From Minisyncoccota bacterium (GTDB lineage: Bacteria > Patescibacteriota > Minisyncoccia > Minisyncoccales > CG1-02-41-26): a stretch of DNA of 32,332 nucleotides. Below the pieces are notes generated by a model. The model searched no databases, had not been told where the DNA came from, and saw only the letters and a list, made by a program, of their open reading frames with translations. Of this stretch, positions 7,318 through 17,141 are shown in pieces (position 1 is the first letter of the stretch; each line of letters starts with the position of its first letter). A program made the translations under genes and the position numbers. The stretch spans positions 1-32,332 of the forward strand of contig JAQUKS010000008.1 of the NCBI GenBank assembly GCA_028718965.1. The letters run 5' to 3'.

Positions 7318-8766
7318 TTAACTCTCTTTTCTTTTATATTGCTTCGCGGAATGCGCGTATTTGCCGACTTCGCAGATTTCAAGAAAATTGGTTTCAGCGC
7401 CATTCTTGGTATTACTGGCCAGAAACAACACTTTGTCTTTAGCGGAAAGCTTGCCTTTTGCCACCAGATCTTTGAGCAAAGCCATAAATTGTTCGTGGCT
7501 TCCCTGCCTCTTTACGTACTGGGCGTTGACGCCATAAGTCAAAGCAAGCTGGCGAACCAAAGCTTTGTCAAAACACTTAAAGTAAATGGAAGTTCTGCCC
7601 CTAAGTGAGGCCAAGACGCTCACTTCAAAAGCGTCCGGGTCAGCCATAATTATCTCTTTGATGTCCATCTCTTTGGTAGCTGAAATGGCAGCTTTCATCA
7701 GGAAATTAGTAACATTGTTCGGGGTATCCAGCTCAGGCAAATTGCACAAGTTGTATCTTTCATCCGCCGACTCGACTCTGCCGACTATCCTGGACATCAT
7801 TTCCACGGCCTCGACCGGATAATCGCCGCTGGCCGATTCTTCAGAAAGCATAACAGCATCGGCTCCGTCAATAACCGCATTGGCCACGTCGCTTACTTCG
7901 GCCCTGGTAGGCCTTGGATTCTTTACCATGGATTGGAGCATTTGGGTGGCCACAATAACCGGTTTGCGGCGGACAATGCATTTTCTTATTATCTCTTTCT
8001 GAATCAAAGGAATCTCTTCGGCCGCCATTTCAATGCCCATATCGCCTCTTGCTATCATAATTCCATAGGCATGATCCAAGATCTCGTCTATATTCTCCAC
8101 TCCCTCTTTATTCTCAACCTTGGCTATTATCTTGATCTTGCTCTTTTTTTTGTCCAGAATCTTTTGGATGGCCAGAATATCTTCTTTGCTCCTTACAAAA
8201 GAATGGGCGATGAAATCAACCTTGTGCTTTACGGAAAAATCGATGTAATCCTTGTCTTTTTCGCGCAATGATTCCAAATTGAGCCTTACGCCGGGCACAT
8301 TAACGCTTTTAAAAGACTTCACGACTCCGTCATTGACAACCTCGCAGACCAAAGCGTCTTTCGTCTTTTTCAAAACCTTTATTCCCAGCTTTCCGTCGTC
8401 AATGAATATCAAAGCGCCCGCGGGAACATCTTTGTGAAAACCGGCATAACTAACGTATATGGCGTCTTTCGAAGAAACCGCCCCGGAATTGGCTCCTGAT
8501 ATCCTTACGCTGTCGCCTTTCTTAAAAGATATTTCATCCGTTACTCCGGTCACCCTTACTTCGGGGCCCTTGGTGTCTATCAATATGCCGATGCGCTCAG
8601 AAACCTGTCTGATATTATTTATGACTTTTAAAGTGTCTTCTGGTTTCTGGTGGGCGGTGTTCAAGCGCATCACATCGACCCCTGCTTCGTGCAGGGATTT
8701 TATAAACTCGGGTTCGCATTTGCGGTCGGAAATCGTAGCTACGATTTTTGTTTGTTTTTTTCTCAT
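7318..8766 (-). CDS. pyk: pyruvate kinase
   Basis: Converts phosphoenolpyruvate and ADP to pyruvate and ATP, the last step of glycolysis. Visible landmarks: the N-terminal substrate strand TKIVATISD, VMRLNTAHQ (usually RxNFSHG), IDTKGPEVR, the metal/active-site loop MIARGDMGIE, and the signature VATQMLQSMVKNPRPTRAE with DVANAVIDGADAVMLSEESA (usually MLSGETA). A complete C-terminal domain follows, 482 residues in all. The TISDRxC/RLNTAH variant resembles, from memory, Bacteroidetes-type enzymes. It is third in the eno-gpmI-pyk operon, starting four bases after gpmI. The start is ATG 8766; no ribosome site is seen. Confidence 0.96.
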   Translation of the reverse strand: MRKKQTKIVATISDRKCEPEFIKSLHEAGVDVMRLNTAHQKPEDTLKVINNIRQVSERIGILIDTKGPEVRVTGVTDEISFKKGDSVRISGANSGAVSSKDAIYVSYAGFHKDVPAGALIFIDDGKLGIKVLKKTKDALVCEVVNDGVVKSFKSVNVPGVRLNLESLREKDKDYIDFSVKHKVDFIAHSFVRSKEDILAIQKILDKKKSKIKIIAKVENKEGVENIDEILDHAYGIMIARGDMGIEMAAEEIPLIQKEIIRKCIVRRKPVIVATQMLQSMVKNPRPTRAEVSDVANAVIDGADAVMLSEESASGDYPVEAVEMMSRIVGRVESADERYNLCNLPELDTPNNVTNFLMKAAISATKEMDIKEIIMADPDAFEVSVLASLRGRTSIYFKCFDKALVRQLALTYGVNAQYVKRQGSHEQFMALLKDLVAKGKLSAKDKVLFLASNTKNGAETNFLEICEVGKYAHSAKQYKRKES

Positions 8767-8770
8767 ATGT

Positions 8771-10270
8771 TTATACTAACGGTTTTCCTGTCATTTCTTT
8801 TGGAATCCGGAGATGAAGCATCGTCAGAACAGTAGGAGCGATATCAGCCAGATTTCCCTTTATCCTTTTAAGATTTTTATACTTATCTGACAGAAGGTAA
8901 AAAGGCACCGGATTTACGGTATGCGATGTCAAAGGCTGGCCGTTGCCGAATGTTTCCTCCGCGTTGCCGTGGTCAGCCGTGACTATCATGTCATAACCGT
9001 ATTCTTTCGCGGCTGAATATATTTTTCCCAAAGCCGAATCAACGGCCTCGACAGCCTTGACTATGGCGGGAAAGTTTCCAGTATGCCCCACCATGTCGCA
9101 ATTGGTAAGGTTAACGGCAATAAAACCGTACTTGTTCTCTTTGACGGCGGACACAACCGCTTGAGCGATATCGTCGGCTTTCATTTCGGGTTTCTGATCA
9201 TGGGTCTCGACGTCTTTGTTCGTATTGATCATAATCCTGTCTTCGTTCTTCTCCGGGTCGTATCTTTGGGCGTTAAAAAAGAACGTCAAGTGGGCGAACT
9301 TTTCCGTTTCAGTGACCTTCATCTGGCTCAATCCGTTCGCGGAGATGACCTCGGATAAAGTGTTCTTTATTTCCTCCGGAGGAAAAGCCACTTTTACGTC
9401 AAGGTTATCGTCATACTTTGTCATAGCCACAAACTTTAAATTGTTTATCCTCTCGTCAAGAACTCTTTTGGTAAGCTGTTTCGCTCTGTCCGCGCGGAAA
9501 TTCGCGAAAATGACCGCGTCATTGACGGAAATGATGCCTCCTGATTCTTCCTCTGTCTCAATCAAAGAAGGCTCTATGAACTCGTCGGTCTTTCCCAAAT
9601 CATAATTATGCTCTATCACCTCCAAAGCTGTCTTGAACTTAGGCCCCAGGCCTTTGGTTATGGCCAAAAAATGTTTTTCAACCCTGTCATAATTATTGTC
9701 TCTGTCCATGCCCCAGTATCTTCCTCCCACAGAAGCGATCTTGCCCAAGCCGCAACGTTTCAAAAAACCTTCCAAGTCTTTGATGTAATCAGCGGCGCTT
9801 TTGGGAGCCACATCCCTGCCGTCAGTGAACAAATGCAAAAATACTTTTTTCACTCCATGAACTCTGGCCGCCTCGACCAAGCCTTTCAAATGCCGCGAAT
9901 GTCCGTGTACTCCCCCGTCCGAGATTATCCCTTTGATGTGCAAAGAACTGTTATGTTTCTTGGCATGCTCGAAAGCTTCGACAATGGCCGGGTTTTTCTC
10001 CAGCTCTTTATTATCAACCGCCTTGTTTATCTTCACCAAATTATGGTAAATAATCCTGCCCGACCCCATAACCAAGTGATTGGCCTCGGAAGTTCCCATC
10101 TGCCCTTCAGGCAAACCAATGGCTTCTCCTGATGCCTCAAGCAAAGCAAAAGGATAGCTTGCCCTGAAACCGTCCAAGCTGGGAGTTGAGGCCGAGGCTA
10201 TCGCGTTGTATTCTTTCTTTTCCGTAAACCCAAGGCCATCGCAAATTACCAAAAGGATTTTGTTTTTCAT
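8771..10270 (-). CDS. gpmI: 2,3-bisphosphoglycerate-independent phosphoglycerate mutase
   Basis: Interconverts 3- and 2-phosphoglycerate using two Mn ions and a phosphoserine intermediate. The alkaline-phosphatase-like fold shows ICDGLG at residue 9, the catalytic serine in GQMGTSEANHLVMGSGR (Ser61; most relatives have GNSEVGH), ISDGGVHGH, FTDGRD, RYWGMDRDNNYDRV, NFRADRA, CDMVGHTG, TADHGNAE and TSHTVNPVPF. Its 499 residues match the family's usual length. It sits one base after eno and four bases before pyk, so the three enzymes of lower glycolysis form a tight operon. Cofactor-dependent gpmA is not seen here. Confidence 0.96.
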   Translation of the reverse strand: MKNKILLVICDGLGFTEKKEYNAIASASTPSLDGFRASYPFALLEASGEAIGLPEGQMGTSEANHLVMGSGRIIYHNLVKINKAVDNKELEKNPAIVEAFEHAKKHNSSLHIKGIISDGGVHGHSRHLKGLVEAARVHGVKKVFLHLFTDGRDVAPKSAADYIKDLEGFLKRCGLGKIASVGGRYWGMDRDNNYDRVEKHFLAITKGLGPKFKTALEVIEHNYDLGKTDEFIEPSLIETEEESGGIISVNDAVIFANFRADRAKQLTKRVLDERINNLKFVAMTKYDDNLDVKVAFPPEEIKNTLSEVISANGLSQMKVTETEKFAHLTFFFNAQRYDPEKNEDRIMINTNKDVETHDQKPEMKADDIAQAVVSAVKENKYGFIAVNLTNCDMVGHTGNFPAIVKAVEAVDSALGKIYSAAKEYGYDMIVTADHGNAEETFGNGQPLTSHTVNPVPFYLLSDKYKNLKRIKGNLADIAPTVLTMLHLRIPKEMTGKPLV

Positions 10271-10271
10271 C

Positions 10272-11552
10272 TTAAAAAGGAAAGCTTTTCAGCACTGCTT
10301 TGTCTCCAGCCGCTTTTTCGATTTTCATTAACCTGTTGTATTTTACCGTCCTTTCACTCCTGGCAGGGGCCCCTGTCTTTATCTGGCCCGTGCCCATGGC
10401 CACAGCCAGGTCGGCAATGAAATCGTCTTCGGTTTCTCCCGATCTGTGGGAGATCACCGCGGTCATCCCGTTCTTCACAGCCAGCAAAATGGTATCAATG
10501 GTTTCGGTCAAAGTGCCGATTTGATTCAGCTTGATCAAAACGGAATTGGAAGACTTTTCTTTTATCCCTTTTTCCAGCCTCTCGGTATTGGTGACATATA
10601 AATCGTCGCCGACAATCTGAATTTTGTTTTCAGTCTTCTTGAGAAAGCCCCCGAAACCCTGCCAATCATCTTCCGAAAAAATATCTTCCATGGTCTTAAC
10701 CGGATAAATAGCGGCGATCTTCAAATAAAAATCGGCCAGTTCCTTGCTGCCCATGGTCTTGCCTTCTTTCTTCAATTCGTAACTCCCGTCTTTGAAAAAT
10801 TCCGTGGCAGCTGCGTCAATGCCGAAAACAATGTCTTGGCCCAGCCTATAGCCGGCGTTTTTTATGGCTTCTGACATCAGCTCAAAGGGCTCTTTGTTGG
10901 ATTTGACTGCCGGAGCGAATCCTCCTTCGTCTCCGATATTTGTTCCGTATCCTTTTGATTTTAAAGTTTTCTTCAATTGAAAATACACTTCAGCGCACAT
11001 TCTTATAGCCTCGCTTATTGTCTTGGCCCCTGTCGGCAAAATCATATACTCCTGGATATCCGTGGCCCAATTGGCGTGTTTGCCGCCGTTCATGATATTC
11101 ATCATCGGCAAAGGAAGATAATACCTGCTGTCGTGTTCCGGATTGAATTTGGCCAGATACTCGTAAAGAGGCATTTTTTCAGAAGCCGCCGCCGCCCTGG
11201 CGCAAGCCAAAGAAACAGCCAAAATAGCATTGGCTCCAAGGCTGGCCTTGTTTTTCGTTCCGTCCAGCTTAATCATTATTTGATCTATCCCTCTTTGATC
11301 CGAAGCGTCTCTCCCTATCAATGCCGGAGCGATCTTTTTTTCAATGTTTTCGACCGCCTTCAAGACACCCAGCCCGTTAAAACGTTTCGCGTCGCTGTCC
11401 CTTAATTCAACGGCCTCATAACTTCCGGTAGAAGCTCCCGAAGGAACTGCCGCAGAGCCGCGAGAACCGTCATCCAAAACTACGGTTGCTTCGACCGTAG
11501 GGTTTCCTCTGCTGTCCAATATTTCAAGAGCCGATATTCCTTTTATTTTCAT
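10272..11552 (-). CDS. eno: enolase
   Basis: Dehydrates 2-phosphoglycerate to phosphoenolpyruvate. The 426-residue protein has the N-terminal capping segment [13 protein letters not shown], the loop [12 protein letters not shown], the catalytic/Mg segment [33 protein letters not shown], the [11 protein letters not shown] lysine block, [11 protein letters not shown] and [13 protein letters not shown]. The open frame extends upstream to 11684, but homology begins at [16 protein letters not shown], so ATG 11552 is the start. It is first in the eno-gpmI-pyk operon, about 28 bases after the predicted transcription start, without a ribosome binding site. Confidence 0.97.
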   Translation of the reverse strand: MKIKGISALEILDSRGNPTVEATVVLDDGSRGSAAVPSGASTGSYEAVELRDSDAKRFNGLGVLKAVENIEKKIAPALIGRDASDQRGIDQIMIKLDGTKNKASLGANAILAVSLACARAAAASEKMPLYEYLAKFNPEHDSRYYLPLPMMNIMNGGKHANWATDIQEYMILPTGAKTISEAIRMCAEVYFQLKKTLKSKGYGTNIGDEGGFAPAVKSNKEPFELMSEAIKNAGYRLGQDIVFGIDAAATEFFKDGSYELKKEGKTMGSKELADFYLKIAAIYPVKTMEDIFSEDDWQGFGGFLKKTENKIQIVGDDLYVTNTERLEKGIKEKSSNSVLIKLNQIGTLTETIDTILLAVKNGMTAVISHRSGETEDDFIADLAVAMGTGQIKTGAPARSERTVKYNRLMKIEKAAGDKAVLKSFPF

Positions 11553-11586
11553 ATTTTTTTGATTTTTAGCAGTTTGACAAAACAGT

Positions 11587-11615
11587 ATATTACACCAAAT
11601 TGGGCCCCAAGTCAA
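11587..11615 (-). promoter_or_regulatory. eno-gpmI-pyk promoter
   Basis: On the minus strand TTGACT (11610-11615) and TAATAT (11587-11592) stand exactly 17 bases apart, a near-consensus housekeeping promoter. Transcription would start near 11580. Confidence 0.75.
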
Positions 11616-11674
11616 CCCGTCATACTGCACTCTTTTAACTTCACCCGTTTTAACCCGGCCCTCATTATGACACC

Positions 11675-11706
11675 AAAAAAGCAAAGCACCCTTTGACAGG
11701 GTGCTT
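11675..11706 (-). terminator. terminator of the copper operon
   Basis: A perfect 9-bp stem (AAGCACCCT/AGGGTGCTT) with a TTGAC-type loop is followed on the minus strand by TTGCTTTTTT. It lies about 120 bases after the permease stop; the small plus-strand ORF occupies the interval. Confidence 0.75.
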
Positions 11707-11713
11707 GAAGCTG

Positions 11714-11845
11714 ATGCGTCTTCACGTGTGTAAGCTTACAATCGTAATTATGAACGGCCGGCGCTCCTACGGAATGGACGTAGCCGTCAAAATGCTCCGC
11801 CACGAGTCGCCGTTCGATTGGATTGAGATTATAACAGCCAGTTGA
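11714..11845 (+). CDS. candidate microprotein, 43 aa (copy A)
   Basis: This frame lies antisense between the copper-operon terminator and the permease stop and overlaps the permease end by 17 bases. It matches the frame at 20718-20834 over about 26 residues: [20 protein letters not shown] against TIILSGWKSYELDAAVDMM, both followed a few residues later by SPF/APF. Eleven positions are identical with one gap. Many codons differ at the third base (ACA/ACC, GAC/GAT, TTC/TTT), which favours selection on protein. No promoter or ribosome site is visible. I do not recognise the family. It may instead be a paired fragment of a decayed gene or part of a mobile repeat. Confidence 0.45.
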   Translation: MRLHVCKLTIVIMNGRRSYGMDVAVKMLRHESPFDWIEIITAS

Positions 11846-12794
11846 AAAGATAGCCGCTGAAAAGTATTCCGGCTCCGACAATGCCGGCGAATATCAAGAT
11901 AAGCCGGGTTTTCATCACGCGCTTCAGGATCATGAATTCCGGCAATGATAAGGCGGTAACCGCCATCATAAAAGCCAGGGTCGTGCCCATAGCCACACCC
12001 TTTTCGGTCAAAGCACCGACAAGCGGAATAATGCCCGCGGCATTGGAATAAAGCGGAATGCCGATCAGAACGGCCAATGGCACGGCATACCATTTGTCAG
12101 CGCCGGCGTATCTGGCCAAGAAATCAGCCGGCACATAACCGTGAATCCAAGCGCCAACGCCGATGCCGATCAAAATATACGGCCAAACTTTTTTAATGAT
12201 ATCTAAAGTGTAATCCCGAGCATACGCAATCCGATTCGGCCATCTCATCCGAGGCAGGTCGGCAGCGGCATTTACGGAATTCTGATAAACAAACGATTCC
12301 ACCAAGTTCTCGACCTTCATTCTGCCTATGATTACTCCTGACAAAATTGCGATTATCAAACCGCTCACGATGTAGATTAGAGCGATCCGCCAGCCGAACA
12401 TACCCAAAAGCAAAACCAGGGCCACCTCATTGATCATGGGAGAGGCCACCAAAAAAGAAAACGTCGTGCCGAGCGGAACACCGGCCTGAACAAAACCCAA
12501 AAAAAGCGGAATGGCCGAGCAGGAACAAAACGGCGTAATAATACCGAGCACGGAAGCAATCATGTTCCCCGTGTATTTATTTTTATGAGAAAGAATATAG
12601 CGAATCTTCTCCGGCGGCAGAAACGAGCGAATAACGGAAACAACAAAGATAATGACCGCAAGCAGGATAAAGATCTTAAGCGTGTCAAAAATGAAAAAAT
12701 TGACCGCGCCAGCAAGCGTAGTATCAGCAGCTACGCGAAAGACAGAATAAGTAAGCCACTCAGCCAGCAGATGAACGGGGTAAAAAATGCTCAT
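11829..12794 (-). CDS. YraQ/ArsP-type permease (DUF318)
   Basis: A polytopic inner-membrane protein of 321 residues with about eight hydrophobic helices in two halves. The first half holds the family hallmark TPFCSCSAIPLF (Cys90, Cys92) and LVASPMINEVALV; the second holds GIPLYSNAAGIIPL. Members of this permease family (PF03773) include arsenical exporters and predicted metal or metalloid transporters. Its partner is the small thioredoxin encoded immediately upstream with a 4-base stop/start overlap, a pairing common for this family. As last gene of the copper operon it is probably expressed under copper stress; its substrate here is unknown. The two cysteines could bind a soft metal or accept electrons (inference). 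Confidence 0.85.
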   Translation of the reverse strand: MSIFYPVHLLAEWLTYSVFRVAADTTLAGAVNFFIFDTLKIFILLAVIIFVVSVIRSFLPPEKIRYILSHKNKYTGNMIASVLGIITPFCSCSAIPLFLGFVQAGVPLGTTFSFLVASPMINEVALVLLLGMFGWRIALIYIVSGLIIAILSGVIIGRMKVENLVESFVYQNSVNAAADLPRMRWPNRIAYARDYTLDIIKKVWPYILIGIGVGAWIHGYVPADFLARYAGADKWYAVPLAVLIGIPLYSNAAGIIPLVGALTEKGVAMGTTLAFMMAVTALSLPEFMILKRVMKTRLILIFAGIVGAGILFSGYLFNWLL

Positions 12795-13042
12795 AATTGT
12801 AAATTATCCCGGATGGCTTTTTTGATTTTTTCCATATCCGGCGTAAAGCCGACCAGAACAGGCTTGCCGTTTATCGCCAGGGCCGGGCTCCGCATTAAAC
12901 CCATTTGCGCGATCCTCCGGACGTCAGCGACGTATTCCACCTTGATATCCAAATCCATTTCTTGCGCTGCTTTGGCCGCGATTTCATAAAACTTTTTGCA
13001 GGTCGGACAGCCCGACCCGATGACTTCGATTGTTTTATCCAT
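12791..13042 (-). CDS. small thioredoxin-like redox protein
   Basis: An 83-residue protein of the MTH895/TM0996 type (Thioredoxin_3): beta strand, then GSGCPTCKKF with the redox pair Cys12/Cys15, VEYVADVRRIAQMG, cis-proline strand MRSPALAINGKPV, and a C-terminal helix. Such proteins are often encoded beside DUF318 permeases, as here (4-base overlap), and probably reduce or load that partner. It starts 18 bases after the Cu+-ATPase stop. An alternative role is reducing thiols of the copper proteins in the same operon. Confidence 0.85.
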   Translation of the reverse strand: MDKTIEVIGSGCPTCKKFYEIAAKAAQEMDLDIKVEYVADVRRIAQMGLMRSPALAINGKPVLVGFTPDMEKIKKAIRDNLQL

Positions 13043-13060
13043 AAGACCGGCTGATCGAAA

Positions 13061-15334
13061 TTATGATTTTAATTTCTTTACTTTTAGCCTAAGCGAATTG
13101 CTTACTACCGAAACACTGCTTCCGGCCATTGCCAATCCGGCGAAAATCGGATTCAAAACTATGCCCCAAACCGGATAAAGCAAGCCGGCGGCAACAGGAA
13201 TTCCGACAATATTATAAATAAAGGCCCAAAACAGATTCTGCCTTATGGTTCTCATCGTGGCGTGGGAAAGCTCTATCGCCTGGGCTAATTTTATTATATC
13301 TCCATGAAGCAATGTTATGCCAGCCGCCTCAATGGCCACGTCAGTTCCCGTTGCCATGGCGATACCGGCGTCCGCCTGAACCAACGCGGGAGCGTCATTG
13401 ATGCCATCTCCAGCCATGGCAACTCTGCGGCCCTTACTCTGAAGCTCTTTTATTTTTTCGGCTTTTTCCTGCGGCAGAACATTGGCGATAACCTCATCAA
13501 TGCCCGCCTGATTGGCGATATGACGCGCGGCTAAATCATTATCGCCGGTTAGCATAATTGTTTTTATACCCTGCTTTTGAATACGCGCTATCGCCTTCTT
13601 CGCTTCCGATTTCAGGGTATCGCTCAAGGCAATGAGCCCGACTGCCTCATCTTCCACCTCGACAACCACCACGGTCTTACCCTGCTTTTGCAATTCGATA
13701 AGATCGATCATGCTATCTTTCTCGGTCGGCTTGTGGATGTAGATATTTTTTTGGTCGATTACCGCCTTTATTCCCATGCCCTCCAAAGCATGAAAGTCCG
13801 ATCCCGAAACCAAAATAATGTTTTGTTTTAGGGCTTCATCAACGATCGCTTGGGCCAATGGATGTTCAGACATTTTCTCCGCGCTTCCGGCAAATTTCAG
13901 AATATCATTTTTGTTCAAAGAATTGTTCAGGACGACCACGTCAGCCACTTCCGGCTTACCTTTCGTGATAGTCCCTGTTTTATCGAAAACTATCGTGTCC
14001 GCTTTGCTTAACTTTTCCAGGCTTTCGGCATTTTTAACAAGAATCCCGTACTCCGCGCCCTTGCCAACCCCGACAATGATTGCCGTGGGGGTGGCCAAGC
14101 CCAAAGCGCACGGACAAGCAATGACCAAGACTCCGACAAAAGAAAAAATCGCGTATGACAAAGCCGTGGAAAAACCAATCGCAGAGATTCCGAATATCAG
14201 CCAGAGCGCGAAAGCACAAACAGCTATGACCAGAACGACTGGGACAAAAATACCTGAAATACGATCAGCCAATGCCTGAATAGGAGCCTTTGATCCCTGA
14301 GCTTCCTCCACCATTTTAATTATTTGGGCGAGCATCGTATCTTTGCCCACTCTCGTGGCTTCGAATTTAAAACCGCCTTGTTTGTTGATGGTCGCGCCGA
14401 CAACCGGATCACCAATCACTTTATCAACGGGAATCGATTCTCCTGTTATCATCGATTCATCAACCGAAGTTTTTCCGTCTATAATTCTCCCGTCAACCGG
14501 AATTTTCATTCCCGGTTTGACAATGACAATATCGCCGACGACAACTTCGCTAATCGGCAGTTCCATCTCTCTTCCTTCGCGCATGACCAAAGCGGTCTTT
14601 GCCTGAAGTCCGAGCAGCTTTTCAATGGCTTGGCCGGTTTTCAATTTCGATCGCGCCTCAAGACATTTGCCCAAGCTTACAAAACCGATAACGACGATCA
14701 CCACATCGAAATATACTGTTTCCGGAAGATGAAACAGGGTCTTCAGCCGAGGCAAGAGAACGATGGCCGCGCTGTAAATATAGGCGACGAGAGTGCCGAT
14801 ACCGACAAGTGTGTCCATATTGGCCGCCCGGTATTTTATGAATCTTACCACGCCTTGGAGAAACGGCTTGCCGATCCAAAATAAAATAATCGAAGAAACA
14901 GCCAGCAAAATAACATTCAAGACATCCATTGGGATCGGCAGAGACGGCAGAAACTTTAAAAAACGGGCGGCGATATCCCACATCATATACAGGAAAACAG
15001 CAACAGCAACAGGGAGAACAAATCTGATTTTATTTCTTTGCGCCAGAAGCTCTTGCTCTTTTTGTTTCTTGCCGATGCCAAGGCCGGCATGCCGGCTATG
15101 GTCGCGATGATCGTCGCCCGTCTCGCTCGGAAATATGGCGTAGCCGAGTTTCTCTATCTCGCCGTTCATTTTTTCGACTGAAGTTTTTCGAGGGTCGTAT
15201 TCGATCTGCGCCTTGTCGGACGCGAAACTAACATCGGCCTTGTTCACCCCGCCCAATTTCTCCAATCTGTCAGCTATAATATTGGCGCAACTGGCGCAAT
15301 GCATGCCGCTAATTGTGAAATTCTGTTTTATCAT
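13061..15334 (-). CDS. copA: Cu+-exporting P1B-type ATPase
   Basis: Pumps monovalent copper out of the cytoplasm. Residues 1-70 form one HMA metal-binding domain with GMHCASC (Cys13, Cys16), followed by a His-rich linker (HRDHSRH, 76-82). The P-type core has TGES (297-300), the membrane CPC (407-409), the phosphorylated Asp451 in DKTGT, the HP motif (491-492), TGDND near 596 and GDGIND (642-647). Transmembrane helices 7 and 8 carry YN and MAGSS, the P1B-1 copper signature. The length, 757 residues, is normal. It starts seven bases after the upstream fusion gene in the CsoR-controlled operon. Confidence 0.95.
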   Translation of the reverse strand: MIKQNFTISGMHCASCANIIADRLEKLGGVNKADVSFASDKAQIEYDPRKTSVEKMNGEIEKLGYAIFPSETGDDHRDHSRHAGLGIGKKQKEQELLAQRNKIRFVLPVAVAVFLYMMWDIAARFLKFLPSLPIPMDVLNVILLAVSSIILFWIGKPFLQGVVRFIKYRAANMDTLVGIGTLVAYIYSAAIVLLPRLKTLFHLPETVYFDVVIVVIGFVSLGKCLEARSKLKTGQAIEKLLGLQAKTALVMREGREMELPISEVVVGDIVIVKPGMKIPVDGRIIDGKTSVDESMITGESIPVDKVIGDPVVGATINKQGGFKFEATRVGKDTMLAQIIKMVEEAQGSKAPIQALADRISGIFVPVVLVIAVCAFALWLIFGISAIGFSTALSYAIFSFVGVLVIACPCALGLATPTAIIVGVGKGAEYGILVKNAESLEKLSKADTIVFDKTGTITKGKPEVADVVVLNNSLNKNDILKFAGSAEKMSEHPLAQAIVDEALKQNIILVSGSDFHALEGMGIKAVIDQKNIYIHKPTEKDSMIDLIELQKQGKTVVVVEVEDEAVGLIALSDTLKSEAKKAIARIQKQGIKTIMLTGDNDLAARHIANQAGIDEVIANVLPQEKAEKIKELQSKGRRVAMAGDGINDAPALVQADAGIAMATGTDVAIEAAGITLLHGDIIKLAQAIELSHATMRTIRQNLFWAFIYNIVGIPVAAGLLYPVWGIVLNPIFAGLAMAGSSVSVVSNSLRLKVKKLKS

Positions 15335-15341
15335 AAAAAAA

Positions 15342-16691
15342 TCATTTTACTACTTTTAATGTACCTCTTGGCACGCCCATGGCGCAAGTTATTTGATAAG
15401 TGCCCACGCTTCTGGGAGTAAATTCCATCACCAAGGTTGACCCTTTCCTTAAAGCCAGGGGCTTACGCCACAAACCTGAGATCATGATGGTGCTCATGCA
15501 TCCGTAGCCCTCATCCTGAACATTCACTTCAAATCTGACAGGCTGGCCGACTTTTACCTCAAACGAATCGGGCTGTATGTCGGACTTCTCCGTATAGACA
15601 GCTTTTATTATCTGGACGTTCGCGGGCAAGGTTTCATTTTCCGATCGGCTATCGCTTATCTGATTTCCAAAAGCCCGCCTCTCGGGAATAAAACGGCTTA
15701 TGCCGAATTGAAAATTGATATTGTAAGCGACAAAAAAGATTATGAGAATGCCGGCAACCTTCAGGAATTTCTCCGATAATTTCTGATTGCTTAAAAACTT
15801 GGTGCTCGAAAAGCCGATCAACAAAAGAGGGATCATCGTTCCCAGCGAAAAGAACAGCATTATCAAAAGACCGCTCAAAGAATTGCCGGATAAGATTGCG
15901 AGGCCTTCAGCGGCAACAGTAAACCCGCAGGGAAGCAAAAAGGTCAAAAAACCGATAATAAACGGCTCGGCCGCGTTGGATCGCTGGTTTTTAATCAAGC
16001 GGCCGGAAAAACGTTTGGGCAAGGTAAATCTGAATTTATCAAACGCCCTGAACCCGATCATTTGCAATGCCAGGACAAGCATGACTCCGGAGATAAGCAA
16101 AACCAGGACCGAAGTTATTGCCGGAGATATCTTAAATTTTTCTCCCAGAAAACCGAGTAAAAATCCGAGCAGAGAAAAAGAAACGATTCTCCCCAGATTA
16201 AATAGAAGGTGGGGCTTGCTCTTTTCGATCAAGCCGCCATTTTTACCGTAATCTTCGATCCATTGCTTGGAAAGAGAAAGCACAAGCCCTCCGGTCAAGG
16301 CAGCGCAGCTGGATATGCCGGCAATAAGCCCGAAAACGAAAAAGGCCGGCAGGGAGCTTTCCGAAGAAACGTTTATCAGCGAAGATAAGCCCAGTTTCGT
16401 AATTGCCAAGAATGCCGCTATTGCGACAAACGCTCCCGCCAAAATCTTCCAAATGCCGCTCTGCTTTTCTTTTTTAAAAGCATGCTCGGAAAAAGAATAA
16501 CCGTAATTTTTAAATTTTTTGTTCAAATGCTCCACGCTTATCTTTTCTTTCTCATATTCGACGTTTACCAAACCGTCTGTCAAAGAGGCATCGGCAAAAG
16601 TCACGCCGGGGATTGCAAGCAATTCTTTCTCGATAAGCACCTCGCAAGAAGCGCAGTGCATTCCTTTTATGTAATAAGTATGTTTTGCCAT
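15342..16691 (-). CDS. HMA / TauE-like membrane / cupredoxin fusion protein
   Basis: Three parts in 449 residues. Residues 1-68 are an HMA copper-binding domain (GMHCASC, Cys13/Cys16). Residues about 84-340 are a six-or-more-helix membrane unit of the SafE/UreH-like type with duplicated motifs ([20 protein letters not shown] and [19 protein letters not shown]). Residues about 365-449 form a cupredoxin-like domain with copper ligand candidates in [10 protein letters not shown] and [12 protein letters not shown]. The layout suggests copper handed from the cytoplasmic HMA through the membrane part to an outer cupredoxin, but direction and mechanism are inference. It lies between csoR (3-base gap) and copA (7-base gap). 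Confidence 0.88.
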   Translation of the reverse strand: MAKHTYYIKGMHCASCEVLIEKELLAIPGVTFADASLTDGLVNVEYEKEKISVEHLNKKFKNYGYSFSEHAFKKEKQSGIWKILAGAFVAIAAFLAITKLGLSSLINVSSESSLPAFFVFGLIAGISSCAALTGGLVLSLSKQWIEDYGKNGGLIEKSKPHLLFNLGRIVSFSLLGFLLGFLGEKFKISPAITSVLVLLISGVMLVLALQMIGFRAFDKFRFTLPKRFSGRLIKNQRSNAAEPFIIGFLTFLLPCGFTVAAEGLAILSGNSLSGLLIMLFFSLGTMIPLLLIGFSSTKFLSNQKLSEKFLKVAGILIIFFVAYNINFQFGISRFIPERRAFGNQISDSRSENETLPANVQIIKAVYTEKSDIQPDSFEVKVGQPVRFEVNVQDEGYGCMSTIMISGLWRKPLALRKGSTLVMEFTPRSVGTYQITCAMGVPRGTLKVVK

Positions 16692-16694
16692 ATT

Positions 16695-16967
16695 TTAGCG
16701 ATTGAACATTTTAGTGACGGCCAAGATCTCTTTGGTCATTTCAGACTTCTTTTTTTCGTTTTTGGCGGCCATGGCGTCTTTGAAACAGCTGTTCAAATGG
16801 CCCTCCATCAACATCTGGTGAGCCGAACGCAATAGACCGATTACGGCAAGATTCTGCTGCATGACATTTATGCAGTAAGCGTCTTTTTCGACCATATCGA
16901 TGATTTTGGTAAGATGACTCTGCGCTTTTTTGAAATTGATCAGAGTCTTTTCTTTGTTGGTATTCAT
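16695..16967 (-). CDS. csoR: CsoR-family copper-sensing repressor
   Basis: A 90-residue all-helical DNA-binding repressor (DUF156). The copper ligand set Cys32, His57, Cys61 has the same spacing as Cys36-His61-Cys65 of the Mycobacterium tuberculosis protein: DAYCINVMQQNLAV, then EGHLNSCF. Copper binding releases the repressor from DNA. It is first in the operon, consistent with autoregulation, and a palindrome overlaps the predicted transcription start upstream. The leader is about 50 bases, without a ribosome site. Nickel or sulphur-sensing relatives have different ligand sets. Confidence 0.92.
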   Translation of the reverse strand: MNTNKEKTLINFKKAQSHLTKIIDMVEKDAYCINVMQQNLAVIGLLRSAHQMLMEGHLNSCFKDAMAAKNEKKKSEMTKEILAVTKMFNR

Positions 16968-17005
16968 GGTTTTATTGAATTGATTTTATTTTTTATTGCG
17001 ACCTG

Positions 17006-17022
17006 TACCTATGGTATAGGTA
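17006..17022. promoter_or_regulatory. CsoR operator
   Basis: TACCTAT-GGT-ATAGGTA is a perfect 7-base inverted repeat with a 3-base centre, overlapping the predicted transcription start of the copper operon. Known CsoR operators are TACC/GGTA-type palindromes, so this is the likely site of copper-relieved repression. Confidence 0.75.
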
Positions 17023-17023
17023 T

Positions 17024-17051
17024 ATAATACACCTTGCAACAATGATGTCAA
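17024..17051 (-). promoter_or_regulatory. copper operon promoter
   Basis: On the minus strand a perfect -35 TTGACA (17046-17051) and -10 TATTAT (17024-17029) are 16 bases apart. The start site would fall in or at the edge of the operator palindrome. Confidence 0.7.
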
Positions 17052-17082
17052 CAGAAAAAACTCGAAAAAATGCTTCAAACAC

Positions 17083-17101
17083 AAAATCGCCTCTTCGGCG
17101 A
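17083..17101 (-). terminator. terminator after the msrA remnant
   Basis: TCGCC/GGCGA with a 5-base loop is followed on the minus strand by TTTTGTG. It has the same 5-bp stem as the hairpin at 2687-2701. Confidence 0.5.
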
Positions 17102-17141
17102 CTCTGCAAAATTGTATTCCGGCCATTTTCTTCTTAAATCC

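Noticed and set aside
10272-11684. Enolase starting at 11684
   Set aside because: The extra 44 codons lie upstream of the conserved N-terminus and across the predicted promoter.
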